Shown here: positions 43,853 to 52,421 of the stretch, piece by piece | Layout of the letters: every line of letters starts with the position of its first letter | Position numbering within the stretch: position 1 is the stretch's first letter | Program-made: the position numbers and the translations under genes | DNA from: Pyxidicoccus fallax | GTDB taxonomy: Bacteria > Myxococcota > Myxococcia > Myxococcales > Myxococcaceae | Assembly: GCF_012933655.1 (NCBI RefSeq) | Contig: NZ_JABBJJ010000042.1 | Coordinates: 1-54,283 of the forward strand | Reading direction: 5' to 3' | Length of the DNA: 54,283 nt | The notes under the pieces: model-generated | Told to the model about the DNA's origin: nothing | What the model saw: the letters and a program-made list of their open reading frames with translations, nothing else | Databases searched by the model: none

Positions 43853-44880
43853 CCCCGAACCTGATGTCTCATCCGAAGCGGCTCGCCGTCGTGCTCCTGC
43901 TGGCGATGGCGGCGGGCAGCGCCAGTGCCGCGGCTCCCTCACGGAAGACCCCCGCGCGCTCCCAGCCTCAACCCCAGATGGAGGAGGCGCAGCGCCGCTA
44001 CGAGCGCGGCCGCGAGTTCTACGAGGAGGGCGACTTCCGCGCGGCGCTCGTGGAGTTCCAGCGCGCCCACGAGCTGGCTCCCAGCTACCGGCTCCTCTAC
44101 AACATCGCCCAGGTCCAGTATCAGCTCCAGGACTACGCGGGCGCCCTGCGCAGCTTCCAGCAGTACCTGCGGGACGGGCAGGCGGACATCACCCCGCAGC
44201 GCCGCGACGAGGTGCAGCGCGAGGTGGAGCGGCTGCGCTCGCGCGTGGCGACGCTGGACATCGTCACCCAGCCGGTGGGCGCGAAGGTCTCCGTGGATGA
44301 CGAGCCGGTGGGCACCACGCCGCTGTCCGAGCCCGTCATGGTGAGCGCCGGCCGGCGCAAGGTGACGGCGGAGCTGCCCGGAGAGCCGCCCGTGACGCGC
44401 ATGGTGGACGTGGCGGGGATGGACAGCATGGTGGTGCGGCTCGACTTCGCGCCCCCGCCCGCGCCCAGGGCGGCCACCGTTCCGCCGCCCGCGTCCGAGC
44501 CCTCCGTGGCCACGACGTCGGCCCTCACCGCCCGGGCCGAGGAGCCGCGCGGCGTGCCCTGGAAGATGTGGGCGGCCACCGGCGCGCTGGCGGTGGGCGC
44601 GGGTGTCACCGCCGTGCTCGCCAGCAGCGCGGCCAGTGATTTGAAGACCCGGCGCGACACCTTCGGCGTGACGCGCGCGCAGCTGGACGACGCCAGCGGC
44701 AAGACGAAGACGCTGGCCCTCACCAGCGACATCCTCACCGGAGCCACGGTGGTGGCCGCCGGCATCTCCGCGTACCTGACCTTCTTCTCCGGCGGCGACT
44801 CCGACACGCCCGCCCCGTCCTCCTCGTCCGTGCGGGTGGGCGTGGGCCCCGGCAGCGTCGGCGTCTCCGGTGCCTTCTAG
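43849..44880 (+). CDS. Exported TPR protein with PEGA domain
   Basis: A 343-residue protein with signal peptide (LAVVLLLAMAAGSASAAAP). Residues 44-120 form one to two TPR units (AQRRYERGREFYEEGDFRAA, LLYNIAQVQYQLQDYAGALR). Residues 135-205 are a PEGA domain, with LDIVTQPVGAKVSVDDEPVG and PLSEPVMVSAGRRKVTAELP. A C-terminal hydrophobic helix (about 245-260) and another at 295-315 suggest two membrane passes. It starts in the stop of the kinase gene, and shares the PEGA-like fold with it, so the two proteins likely work together at the membrane. Confidence 0.88.
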   Translation: MTPNLMSHPKRLAVVLLLAMAAGSASAAAPSRKTPARSQPQPQMEEAQRRYERGREFYEEGDFRAALVEFQRAHELAPSYRLLYNIAQVQYQLQDYAGALRSFQQYLRDGQADITPQRRDEVQREVERLRSRVATLDIVTQPVGAKVSVDDEPVGTTPLSEPVMVSAGRRKVTAELPGEPPVTRMVDVAGMDSMVVRLDFAPPPAPRAATVPPPASEPSVATTSALTARAEEPRGVPWKMWAATGALAVGAGVTAVLASSAASDLKTRRDTFGVTRAQLDDASGKTKTLALTSDILTGATVVAAGISAYLTFFSGGDSDTPAPSSSSVRVGVGPGSVGVSGAF

Positions 44881-44898
44881 CCCCTGTCTCCACGAGCC

Positions 44899-45252
44899 AT
44901 GCCCATGTCCCTCCTCTCTTCCTCCGGGCGCGCGCACGCCTCGCGTCGCGCGCTGCTCGCCTCGGTGTTCCTGATGGCGGCCAGCGGCTGCTCGCTGGCC
45001 CTGGACACCGAGCCCGCGCAGTGCACGACGGACGCGGACTGCGAGCGCTTCGGCACCTATCCCGTCTGTCAGGAGGGCGTGTGCATGCCCTCCGGACTCG
45101 GCCCGCAGGGCTGCTTCCGCGGCAACGCTTCCACCGAGGAGCAGTTCCTCAACCAGTGCACCCGCGCCGAGTGCCAGCCCTTCGACAACTGCGCGCGCCT
45201 GGGGCTGTGCAATCCGAGCGACGCCCTGCCCGACCTCGTTCCCCGGCCGTGA
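44899..45252 (+). CDS. Small Cys-rich lipoprotein
   Basis: A 117-residue lipoprotein: RRALLASVFLMAASGC is the lipobox. The mature part has a Cys mini-domain CTTDADCERFGTYPVCQEGV with C at the end (C-x6-C-x9-C-x5-C type spacing), then a further four to five cysteines (PQGCFRG, NQCTRAECQPFDNCARLGLC). Similar short Cys motifs occur at the C-terminus of the next gene product. Likely disulfide-bonded at the cell surface. ATG 44899 and 44905 are both possible. Fourth component candidate of the kinase operon. Confidence 0.82.
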   Translation: MPMSLLSSSGRAHASRRALLASVFLMAASGCSLALDTEPAQCTTDADCERFGTYPVCQEGVCMPSGLGPQGCFRGNASTEEQFLNQCTRAECQPFDNCARLGLCNPSDALPDLVPRP

Positions 45253-45281
45253 TGCCCCCGCCTTCCGAGGACACACCTTCC

Positions 45282-46520
45282 ATGAGCCCCTTTGCCTTCC
45301 GTCGCGGCCCGCCGTGCGCGCTGGTCGTGTTCACCGCCGTGCTCGCCTCGACGTCCGCCCTCGCGCAGACGAAAGAGCCCACCATCTCCTGTCCCTCCAC
45401 CAACGTCGTCTACGTAGCGGGCTCCTCGGCCGTCCGCTCGTTCCTGACGGTGGTGGCGCCGCTGCTCGCGCAGGACACGCCGGCCTACAGCATCGTCTAC
45501 CAGTCCCAGGGCTCGTGCACGGGCGTCACCGCCATCTTCAGCACGGACCCGAGCCGGCGCATCATCAAGGACATTCCCGCCTCCGGCTCGCGGGCCGCGA
45601 ACTACGCCATCCTGCTCAAGCCGGACGGCACGTCGCAGGAGTGCTCGTTGCCGCCGGAGGGCGTCACGGTGGACGTGGGCGTGTCGGACGTCTACGCCTC
45701 CACGTGCGGCGTCGAGGCGCCCACGGGCGTGCAGATTTCCGACTACGAGGGCCCCATCCAGCCGATGACCTTCGTGGTGCCGGTGAACTCCACGCAGCGG
45801 AGCATCAGCGCGGAGGCCGCGTACATGGCCTTCGGCATGGGAGGCAACCAGGGCAAGGCGGCGCCCTGGGTGGAGCCGTCGCTGTTCTTCGTGCGCAACG
45901 CCAGCTCCGGCACGCAGCAGATGATTGCGCGCGCCATCAGCGTGCCGGCCGACAAGTGGTGGGGTGTGGACCGGGGCGGCAGTGACGGCGTGCGCAGGAA
46001 CATGAGCCTGCTGGACACGAGCCGCTCGGAGCAGGCCATCGGCATCCTGTCCACGGACGTCGCGGACGAGGAGCGCGCCAGCCTGCGCATCCTCGCCTTC
46101 CAGGCGCGGGGCCAGAAGTGCGGCTTCCTTCCGGACTCCACGCCGTTCGCCAAGGACAAGGCGAACGTGCGCGACGGCCACTATCCCATCTGGGGGCCGG
46201 TGCACTTCTACACGCGGGTGGAGAACGGGCTGCCCACGCCGGCCGCGGGCGCGCTGGTGAGCCGCTTCGCCGCCCCGCAGCTCGCGCAGCCGCTGCTGGA
46301 GGCCATCATCGACAAGCACCTGGTACCCAAGTGCGCCATGAAGGTGCGGCGCTCCACGGAGATGGGCCCGCTGTCACCCATCACCACCGGGCTGCGCTGC
46401 GGCTGCTTCTTCGACAAGGTGGCCAATGGCGCCACCTCCTGCACGCCCTGCGCGGGGCCGGGGGATTGCCCCTCCTCGGCTCCTTCGTGCAACTACGGCT
46501 TCTGCGAGCAGGGCGGCTGA
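45282..46520 (+). CDS. PstS-like periplasmic binding protein with C-terminal Cys-rich motif
   Basis: A 412-residue exported protein (MSPFAFRRGPPCALVVFTAV, cleavage near ALA-QT). It has the layout of phosphate-type solute-binding proteins: VVYVAGSSAVRSFLTVVAPL (the G-S-S ligand loop), IVYQSQGSCTGVTAIFST and NASSGTQQMIARAISVPADK. Unlike PstS, it ends with about 35 Cys-rich residues, CTPCAGPGDCPSSAPSCNYG then FCEQGG, related to the mini-domain of the preceding lipoprotein. No ABC permease or ATPase follows. A signalling role with the kinase is more likely than transport. Start 45282 follows GAGGA and the ATG at 45252 is less likely. Confidence 0.85.
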   Translation: MSPFAFRRGPPCALVVFTAVLASTSALAQTKEPTISCPSTNVVYVAGSSAVRSFLTVVAPLLAQDTPAYSIVYQSQGSCTGVTAIFSTDPSRRIIKDIPASGSRAANYAILLKPDGTSQECSLPPEGVTVDVGVSDVYASTCGVEAPTGVQISDYEGPIQPMTFVVPVNSTQRSISAEAAYMAFGMGGNQGKAAPWVEPSLFFVRNASSGTQQMIARAISVPADKWWGVDRGGSDGVRRNMSLLDTSRSEQAIGILSTDVADEERASLRILAFQARGQKCGFLPDSTPFAKDKANVRDGHYPIWGPVHFYTRVENGLPTPAAGALVSRFAAPQLAQPLLEAIIDKHLVPKCAMKVRRSTEMGPLSPITTGLRCGCFFDKVANGATSCTPCAGPGDCPSSAPSCNYGFCEQGG

Positions 46521-46552
46521 CGCGGGCCGGGGCGCCTCGGGCCTTCCGTGAA

Positions 46553-47428
46553 TCACTCCCGCGAGGGAGCCTTCACGGGCGCACGAGGCGCCGCCTTCGC
46601 GGAGAGCGCCAGCAGCACGCCCGCCAGCAGCGCCGCGCCCGCGAGCACCAGCCGCTGCGTCGCCGTCTCACCGAGCAACAGCACGCCACCCACCGCCGCC
46701 AGCACCGGTACGGAGAGCTGGACGATGGCGGCCCGGGTCGCCGTCAGGTGCGGCAGCGCCGCGTACCACAGGCTGTAGCCCACGCCGGACGCCAGCGCCC
46801 CCGAGGCCACCGCCAGCGCGAGCCCGCTCCCCGTCGCGTGCGGCGTCCCCTGCACCAGCAGCCCCACGCCGGACAGGGCCACCGTCATGGGCACGGAGCG
46901 CAGGAAGTTGTCCGCGGTGGCGGCCAGCGGGTCGCGGTTGCCGCGGCCTCGCAGCGAGTACACGCCCCACGCCACGCCCGCGCCCGCCATCAGCGCCGCG
47001 CCCACCGGGTCCGGCGCGGAGACGCCCGGCGCCGTCAGCCCCACCAGCCCGCCCAGCGCGAGCAGCAGGCCCGCCACCTCGCGCGCCTTCGGACGCTCGC
47101 CGCGTGCCAGCCCCGTGCCCAGCATCGTCGCCTGCACGCAGCCGAAGAGCAGCAGGGCGCCCACGCCCGCGGGGATGCGCACGTACGCCAGCGAGAAGCC
47201 CGCCGCATATGCGAAGAGGGCCAGCGCGGAGGGCCAGGAGCCACCTGTGTGCCGCCCACCGCGCGCCCGAAGCAGCACCGCCAGCACCAGCGCGCCGGAC
47301 ACCAGCCGCACGCCCGTGAAAGAGGCCGCGTCGATGAGCCGCCCGCCTCCCGCCAGCGCCGCGCGGCACAAGAGCGAGTTGGCCGCGAACCCCACCAGCG
47401 CCAGCACCGTGAGCAGTCCCGTCCGCAT
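46553..47428 (-). CDS. EamA/DMT-family transporter
   Basis: A 291-residue inner-membrane transporter with ten membrane helices in two EamA halves. LIDAASFTGVRLVSGALVLA carries the usual F-x-G-x-R region; VGALLLFGCVQATMLGTGLA and GYSLWYAALPHLTATRAAIV with QLSVPVLAAVGGVLLLGE are the typical helix 9-10 motifs. The ATG at 47428 is used because the longer frame would run into the upstream coding region. It shares one base with the stop of the upstream gene (TGATG). Substrate unknown; related proteins export amino acids or small metabolites. Confidence 0.9.
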   Translation of the reverse strand: MRTGLLTVLALVGFAANSLLCRAALAGGGRLIDAASFTGVRLVSGALVLAVLLRARGGRHTGGSWPSALALFAYAAGFSLAYVRIPAGVGALLLFGCVQATMLGTGLARGERPKAREVAGLLLALGGLVGLTAPGVSAPDPVGAALMAGAGVAWGVYSLRGRGNRDPLAATADNFLRSVPMTVALSGVGLLVQGTPHATGSGLALAVASGALASGVGYSLWYAALPHLTATRAAIVQLSVPVLAAVGGVLLLGETATQRLVLAGAALLAGVLLALSAKAAPRAPVKAPSRE

Positions 47429-48681
47429 CAGCGCCAGAATCCCACGGACAGGCCCACGTTGGTGTACCGCCGCGCCAGGTCGAAGGACGCGCTGATGGAC
47501 CAGTCCTCCCAGTAGCGCAGGACGAACACCTCGAAGCCGCCCGTGAAGTGGGGCCGCGCTGGCCGGCCGTCGAAGGGCGAGGACTCCGCGTAGATGCCCG
47601 CGCGCAGGCGCACCATGCCCGGCACCGTGTCGTGCTCCACGCCCAGCCGGGGGGCGAACTCGGAGGTGTGGCCCACCTTCTCCGGCTCCGCCGTGGAGGC
47701 GAACGAGCGCACCGGCACCGCGTTGTCCACGCCGGAGATGAGGTCCACCTGCGCGCTCAAGAGCCACCGCCCCGCGGGTGCTCCCGGTGGCTCCTCGTCC
47801 GGGACCGGCAGCGCGTCTCCCTCCACCAGGAGCTGCCGGCGCGCCGCGGGGGACAGCCGGTTGTAGCGCTCGGAGCCCTCGCCGAAGCGCCACGACGCGC
47901 CCAGCGACAGCACCGCGGGCGCCGCCACCGCGCTGAAGAGCGGCTTGCCCGCGAGCACCGGCGCCTGGCTCGCGTCACCGCGCAGGTCCGCGATGACTTC
48001 CGGCCGCACCGTCACACCCAGCCGCCACGCGCGGCCATGGGGCCGGTACAGCATGTCCACCTGCACGCCGGTGTCCCCGTAGCGGATGTCGTCACCGCCG
48101 GAGGACAGGCGGAAGGTGGCCTGCGCCGCGTACAGCCCGAGCGCGAGGATGAAGTCGTCCTGCCCGAAGGCCACCGCCCCCGCGAGCACCGACTGCGTCA
48201 GCGACACGCGGATGCGCTCGCTGTCGCCCGAGCACGCCACGGTGGCGCAGTAGGACACCGAGCTGTTGCGCAGCGCGAAGCCGATGCCGAAGCGCTTGTA
48301 CTGGAGCAGCAGCCCGCCCAGCAGCTGGCGGCTGTCCTCCGACTCGTCCGCGCGCCCGTCGTTGTCCAGGTCGCGCTTGCGCCCGCCGGTGAAGGGCAGG
48401 TCCAACCAGGTCAGCGTGACGCCCAGGTCCCAGTCCTTCTCCAGCGAGGGACTGCGGTGCGCCAGCGCCGCCAGGTTGCTGGGGAAGCCCGCGGCGCCCT
48501 CGGCGATGCCCACGTACGCGCCGCCCAGCGCCACCACGCGCGCCGAGCCCAGCAGCGCGCCGGGGTTGAAATAGAGCCGCTCCGGGCGCGGCTGCACGGG
48601 TGGCTCTTCCTGCGCCCACGCCACCGGCGAGGCGGCCAGGGCCACCGCGAACACCAGCGCCTTGCACTCGCGCCTGCTCAC
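47428..48681 (-). CDS. Outer-membrane beta-barrel protein (FadL/PorV-like)
   Basis: A 417-residue exported protein with signal peptide (ALVFAVALAASPVAWAQ). The mature start LYFNPGALLGSARVVALGGA followed by YVGIAEGAAGFPSNLAALAH is a hallmark of FadL/PorV-type barrels (A-x-G-x-A...N-P-A). Alternating hydrophobic strands continue to the C-terminus, VGLSVGFWR, which ends in an aromatic strand. A DLDNDGRADE loop looks like a calcium-type D-x-D-x-D site. It overlaps the phhB stop (ATGA) and the EamA start, so three genes are translated together. Confidence 0.85.
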   Translation of the reverse strand: MSRRECKALVFAVALAASPVAWAQEEPPVQPRPERLYFNPGALLGSARVVALGGAYVGIAEGAAGFPSNLAALAHRSPSLEKDWDLGVTLTWLDLPFTGGRKRDLDNDGRADESEDSRQLLGGLLLQYKRFGIGFALRNSSVSYCATVACSGDSERIRVSLTQSVLAGAVAFGQDDFILALGLYAAQATFRLSSGGDDIRYGDTGVQVDMLYRPHGRAWRLGVTVRPEVIADLRGDASQAPVLAGKPLFSAVAAPAVLSLGASWRFGEGSERYNRLSPAARRQLLVEGDALPVPDEEPPGAPAGRWLLSAQVDLISGVDNAVPVRSFASTAEPEKVGHTSEFAPRLGVEHDTVPGMVRLRAGIYAESSPFDGRPARPHFTGGFEVFVLRYWEDWSISASFDLARRYTNVGLSVGFWR

Positions 48682-48989
48682 TTCGCCCGCACCACCTCCG
48701 TGAAGAGGCGGTCCGCCTCGGCGGCCAGGGCGGTGTCGCGGAAGGTGAGGCCCCCGGCGTCGTGGGTGACGAGCGCCAGCGTCACCTTCCGCCAGCGGAT
48801 GTCGATGTCCGGGTGGTGGTCCGCCTTCTCCGCCGCCTGCGCCACCTTCTCCACGAAGGCGATGCCGGCGAGGAAGGACGGCGCCTCATACGTGCGGCGA
48901 ATCATCCCGCCCTCGTGCTTCCACTCGGGGTGCTGGGCGAGGAAGGTCTGGAGCGCCTCGGGGGCGAGCAGCGTGCGGTCGTAGGCCAT
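48678..48989 (-). CDS. phhB: Pterin-4a-carbinolamine dehydratase
   Basis: A 103-residue enzyme that dehydrates 4a-hydroxytetrahydrobiopterin during pterin recycling. The catalytic motif is clear: EKADHHPDIDIRWRKVTLAL (the [E/K]-x-x-x-H-H-P-x-x-x-x-x-W signature). The N-terminus W-x-x-E-G-G-M-I-R-R-T-Y is also typical. Length matches the family. No phenylalanine hydroxylase gene is in the window. Stop overlaps the start of the barrel-protein gene. Confidence 0.94.
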   Translation of the reverse strand: MAYDRTLLAPEALQTFLAQHPEWKHEGGMIRRTYEAPSFLAGIAFVEKVAQAAEKADHHPDIDIRWRKVTLALVTHDAGGLTFRDTALAAEADRLFTEVVRAK

Positions 48990-49041
48990 GCCCGCTTTCT
49001 ACCCGCTCCCGCGCCGGGGGGAAGCCGACAATGCCCGGCCG

Positions 49042-50427
49042 TCAGCGGGTGGACGGCCGCGCGTACACCGTCACTCCACCTGTTCCACCCTGGTGCTCCA
49101 CCCAGATGAAGCGCTCCCCGAAATAGGACACATCGGAAGTGCTCCCCGCGCCGGGCGCCACCTCCAGGTCCACCAGTCCCGTCGTGGCATTCCAGCGCGC
49201 CATCACCGCGGGGACGTACGAGCCCGTCGAGCGCAGAATCGGAAGGATGGGGCCCGGGCGCAGTGAGGAAGGGTACGCGGTGATGCCGCCATTGAGCGCC
49301 AGCGTGCCTTCCGCCACCAGCCTGCCGCTCGCGGCCGGGTAACGGTGGAGCGTGACCTTGCTCTGGCCCGCCGAGAACTCCGTCGTCGTGGTCCACAGCA
49401 CGTCCGCCTCGTAGCCCACGACGTTCCCCTCCGGCGCCTGACAGGGGATGTCCAGCACGGGCGCATACGCGCCCAACGTGTCGAGCTCGTAGGGGCACAC
49501 CACGGTCCGCGATTCGAAGGTCCGCGGGTCTCTCGCGCTGCCCACCACCAGCAGCCGGGCTCCCGTCCGCAGCAGCAGCGCGCTGGTGGAGTCGTTGCCC
49601 ATCATGGACGAGGAGGCATCGATGAAGCTCAGCACCGTCGTGGGCGCGCTGGCGACGCCCCCCGACTCGCTGAAGGTGTAGCGGTACAGGCTGCCGTTGC
49701 GGACCAGCAGCAGCTCCTCGGGGGTCGCGCCGCGCGAGTCCGGCCCCGGGGTCCGGGGAGTCCCCGCGTTGAGGGGCAGGGTGGCGGTCCCGGTGGGCGC
49801 GAGCGGCCCCGAGCCCCGGTCGACATAGCGGCGCACCTCGTTCCCATCCAGCACCCACACCACGTCACCCGCCACCGCCACGGTGGGGTGGGAGGACGTG
49901 GCGAGCTGCTGGAGGGGCTCGCGTGGCTCGCGCAGGGCCTTCGCTCCACACAGCCAGGTGCCCTGCGTGGTGCGGTCCACGTACGGGCAGGTCGTCACCG
50001 AGGGGAAGAAGGCCAGGCGGGGGGCCTCGCGGTGGTCCTCCACCACCAGGACGTCGAGCTGGTGGAGGCTTCCCACGGGCGCGAAAGCGACGAGGACGTG
50101 GTGACGGCCGCGCATCGTGGGGGTGAAGCGGACCGTGGCCCCCGCCAGACTGAGCTCCGCCGTGGCGGGCACCGGCTGGTTCTCCGGGTCGTAGACCTCC
50201 ACCGTGACGGACTCCGGCCGCCGCGCCTCCACCGTCGTCGGGTCGCAGGCGTGGGTCAGCGTGGCGCGCACGTCGAGGACCACCTCCTGGTCCATGCCGA
50301 AGACGCGCTCCTGCGTGGGCGGCTGGCCCTGCGGCCCGCTGAAGCAGGGCTCGGGTGTCGGGCAGGCGGTGGCGCCGCCCAGCACGAGCAGGGCGGCCAC
50401 GAGGGACCTCCAGCGCGGGGCCCGCAT
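49042..50427 (-). CDS. Lipoprotein with propeller-like repeats
   Basis: A 461-residue lipoprotein starting MRAPRWRSLVAALLVLGGATAC (lipobox ATAC). The first 130 residues contain paired cysteines and a beta-rich, Ig-like region (VTVEVYDPENQPVPATAELS, MRGRHHVLVAFAPVGSLHQL). The rest has strand motifs of about 45 residues (VAVAGDVVWVLDGNEVRRYV, LLLVRNGSLYRYTFSESGGV, LRTGARLLVVGSARDPRTFE), compatible with a seven-bladed propeller. The start shares one base with the glpK stop (TGATG), so it is translated with glpK. Function unknown. Confidence 0.78.
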   Translation of the reverse strand: MRAPRWRSLVAALLVLGGATACPTPEPCFSGPQGQPPTQERVFGMDQEVVLDVRATLTHACDPTTVEARRPESVTVEVYDPENQPVPATAELSLAGATVRFTPTMRGRHHVLVAFAPVGSLHQLDVLVVEDHREAPRLAFFPSVTTCPYVDRTTQGTWLCGAKALREPREPLQQLATSSHPTVAVAGDVVWVLDGNEVRRYVDRGSGPLAPTGTATLPLNAGTPRTPGPDSRGATPEELLLVRNGSLYRYTFSESGGVASAPTTVLSFIDASSSMMGNDSTSALLLRTGARLLVVGSARDPRTFESRTVVCPYELDTLGAYAPVLDIPCQAPEGNVVGYEADVLWTTTTEFSAGQSKVTLHRYPAASGRLVAEGTLALNGGITAYPSSLRPGPILPILRSTGSYVPAVMARWNATTGLVDLEVAPGAGSTSDVSYFGERFIWVEHQGGTGGVTVYARPSTR

Positions 50428-51917
50428 CACGCGCGCTCCACCGCTCGCTTCCACTTGGCCAGGTGCCGCTCGCGCACGTCCGCCTTCATCTTCGGCTTGA
50501 AGGTCTTGTCCGCCTTCCACGCGCGGCGGATGGCGTCCGGGCTGTCCCAGACGCCCGCGCCCAGGCCGCCGAGGAACGCGGCGCCCAGGCTCGTCGTTTC
50601 CAGGTTGCGCGGGCGCACCACCGGCACGCCGAGGATGTCCGCCTGGTACTGCATGAGCAAATCATTGGCCGCCGCGCCGCCGTCCGCCTTGAAGGTGGGG
50701 ATGTCCCGCCCGCTGTCTCGGCGCATGGCGTCCGCCAGGTCGTGAATCTGCAGGGCGATGCCCTCCAGCAGCGCGCGCGCGAAGTGGGCCACGGTGGTGG
50801 AGCGGTCGATGCCGGCGAAGAGGCCGCGCGCCTCGGGACGCCAGTGCGGCGCGCCCAGGCCCGCCAGGGCGGGGACGAAGACGACGTCGCCGGAGTCCTT
50901 CACGCTGGCGGCGAGCGCCTCGATGTCCGGCGCCTTCTTGATGACCTTGAGCCCGTCGCGCATCCACTGCACCGCGGCGCCGGCGATGAAGCTGCTGCCC
51001 TCCAGCGCGTACGTGGTGGTGCCGGTGCCGCCCAGCCGCCACGCCACCGTGGTGAGCAGGCCGGACGTGGAGCGCACCGGCGTGGTGCCGGTGTTCATCA
51101 GCAGGAAGGCGCCGGTGCCGTACGTGCACTTGGACTCGCCGGGCTCGAAGCACGCCTGTCCGAAGAGGGCCGCCTGCTGGTCACCCGCCATGCCCGCCAC
51201 CGGCACGCCGTCCGGCAGGCTGCGCATGCCGCGCGTGGTGCCGTACACCTCCGCGGAGCCGCGAATCTGCGGCAGGCACGCGGCCGGCACCTTCAGCAGC
51301 GAGCGCATGTCGTCGCTCCACTGCAGCGTCGTCAGGTCCATCAGCAGGGTGCGGCTGGCGTTGGACACGTCGGTGACGTGCGCGCTGCCGCCGGTCAGCT
51401 TGTAGACGAGCCACGTGTCGATGGTGCCGAAGCACACGTCGCCCTTCTCGGCGCGGGCTCGGGCGCCCTTCAGGTGGTCGAACATCCACGTGAGCTTCGT
51501 GCCGGAGAAGTACGGGTCCACGACGAGGCCCGTCACCTCGCGCACGCGCGGCTCCACGCCCTCTTCCTTGAGGCGCCGGCACAGCTCGGACGTGCGCCGG
51601 TCCTGCCAGACGATGGCGTGGGCCAGGGGCTTGCCGGTGTCGCGCATCCACAGGCCCGTCGTCTCGCGCTGGTTGGTGATGCCCACCGCGGCGATGTCGC
51701 GCCCGTTGAGGCCCGCGTCCTTCAGCGCGCGGGCGATGCACCACTCGCTGGTGGCCCAGATTTCGTCCAGGTCGTGTTCCACCCAAGAGGGCTTGGGGAA
51801 GTGCTGGGTGAACTCCTTGTAGGAGCGCCCCACCACCTGGAGCTTCGAGTCGAGGATGGAGACGTGGGTTCCGGTGGTGCCCTGGTCCAGGGCCAGCACG
51901 TGCTTCGCCTTCGGCAT
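50427..51917 (-). CDS. glpK: Glycerol kinase
   Basis: Phosphorylates glycerol to sn-glycerol 3-phosphate. 496 residues, as expected for FGGY kinases. N-terminal phosphate loop LALDQGTTGTHVSILD, then SWVEHDLDEIWA, GITNQRETTGLWMRDTGKPL (substrate residues), and C-terminal motifs GTGAFLLMNTGTTPV and FKADGGAAANDLLMQYQADI. No glpF or glpD is adjacent, so the glycerol pathway is not clustered. The 3' end shares a TGATG overlap with the downstream lipoprotein. The 5' side has a 91-bp gap to the Gly-rich gene, containing that gene's terminator. Confidence 0.97.
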   Translation of the reverse strand: MPKAKHVLALDQGTTGTHVSILDSKLQVVGRSYKEFTQHFPKPSWVEHDLDEIWATSEWCIARALKDAGLNGRDIAAVGITNQRETTGLWMRDTGKPLAHAIVWQDRRTSELCRRLKEEGVEPRVREVTGLVVDPYFSGTKLTWMFDHLKGARARAEKGDVCFGTIDTWLVYKLTGGSAHVTDVSNASRTLLMDLTTLQWSDDMRSLLKVPAACLPQIRGSAEVYGTTRGMRSLPDGVPVAGMAGDQQAALFGQACFEPGESKCTYGTGAFLLMNTGTTPVRSTSGLLTTVAWRLGGTGTTTYALEGSSFIAGAAVQWMRDGLKVIKKAPDIEALAASVKDSGDVVFVPALAGLGAPHWRPEARGLFAGIDRSTTVAHFARALLEGIALQIHDLADAMRRDSGRDIPTFKADGGAAANDLLMQYQADILGVPVVRPRNLETTSLGAAFLGGLGAGVWDSPDAIRRAWKADKTFKPKMKADVRERHLAKWKRAVERA

Positions 51918-51975
51918 GGGGTGAGTCCTCCCAACGGCAGACGGCCAGATGGGAGGAACCTACTCCAGCCTGGGG

Positions 51976-52002
51976 GCCGGACAGGCGAGCTTCCTGTCCG
52001 GC
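51976..52002 (-). terminator. Terminator hairpin of the Gly-rich small gene
   Basis: Ten-base arms GCCGGACAGG/CCTGTCCGGC with a seven-base loop, directly after the stop at 52009 of the upstream minus-strand gene. GC-rich, with no T-run. Confidence 0.65.
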
Positions 52003-52008
52003 ACCTGT

Positions 52009-52248
52009 CTAATAGCTGTAGGGAGAGCGGTTGCCGAAGAAGCGGCGCATGCCGTACGCCGTCAGGCCGCCAATGGCCATGCGGCCCAGGGAGCCGCCGA
52101 GGATGCCTCCCGAGGCGACCCGGCTGCGGCCGTAGCCGTACCCCATGGGACGGCGGCCATAGCTGGTGCGGCCGCGATTCCAGCCGCCGGTGCCATAGCT
52201 ACGACGACCGCCGGCAAGACCACCGAGAATGCTTCCCAGAAGAGACAT
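52009..52248 (-). CDS. Gly/Arg/Tyr-rich small protein
   Basis: A 79-residue protein starting MSLLGSILGGLAGGRRSYGT with a strong ribosome site (AGGAGG) before ATG 52248. The middle (YGRRPMGYGYGRSRVASGGI) is Gly/Arg/Tyr-rich. LGGSLGRMAIGGLTAYGMRR and FFGNRSPYSY form a short amphipathic or hydrophobic end. It has no signal peptide. The composition is like membrane-surface or RNA-associated small proteins, but the family is unknown. It is tightly followed by a terminator, so it may be monocistronic. Confidence 0.72.
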   Translation of the reverse strand: MSLLGSILGGLAGGRRSYGTGGWNRGRTSYGRRPMGYGYGRSRVASGGILGGSLGRMAIGGLTAYGMRRFFGNRSPYSY

Positions 52249-52375
52249 GGTGAGGCCTCCTGTGCGTCAAAGGGTTGAAGGCCCCCGCCGTCCTGGCGGG
52301 AGCGTTCCCGCCGGGGCGGGAGTGCCTTCAAGGTGACGCCGCCTCCCGGAGAGGACACCCCTTCCCGGGAGGCGT

Positions 52376-52406
52376 GCCTCCGGGGCCCTCTGGCGGCCCC
52401 GGAGGC
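52376..52406 (-). terminator. 12-bp hairpin after the propeller lipoprotein
   Basis: GCCTCCGGGGCC and GGCCCCGGAGGC enclose a seven-base loop, 15 bp past the stop at 52422. Two further stems follow in series (52340-52374 and 52295-52312), so three hairpins stand in a row before the next gene. Confidence 0.65.
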
Positions 52407-52421
52407 GGGCAGGCGGCCCTG

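Noticed and set aside
50355-52253. 632-codon plus-strand frame
   Set aside because: Antisense to glpK, which has unmistakable motifs.
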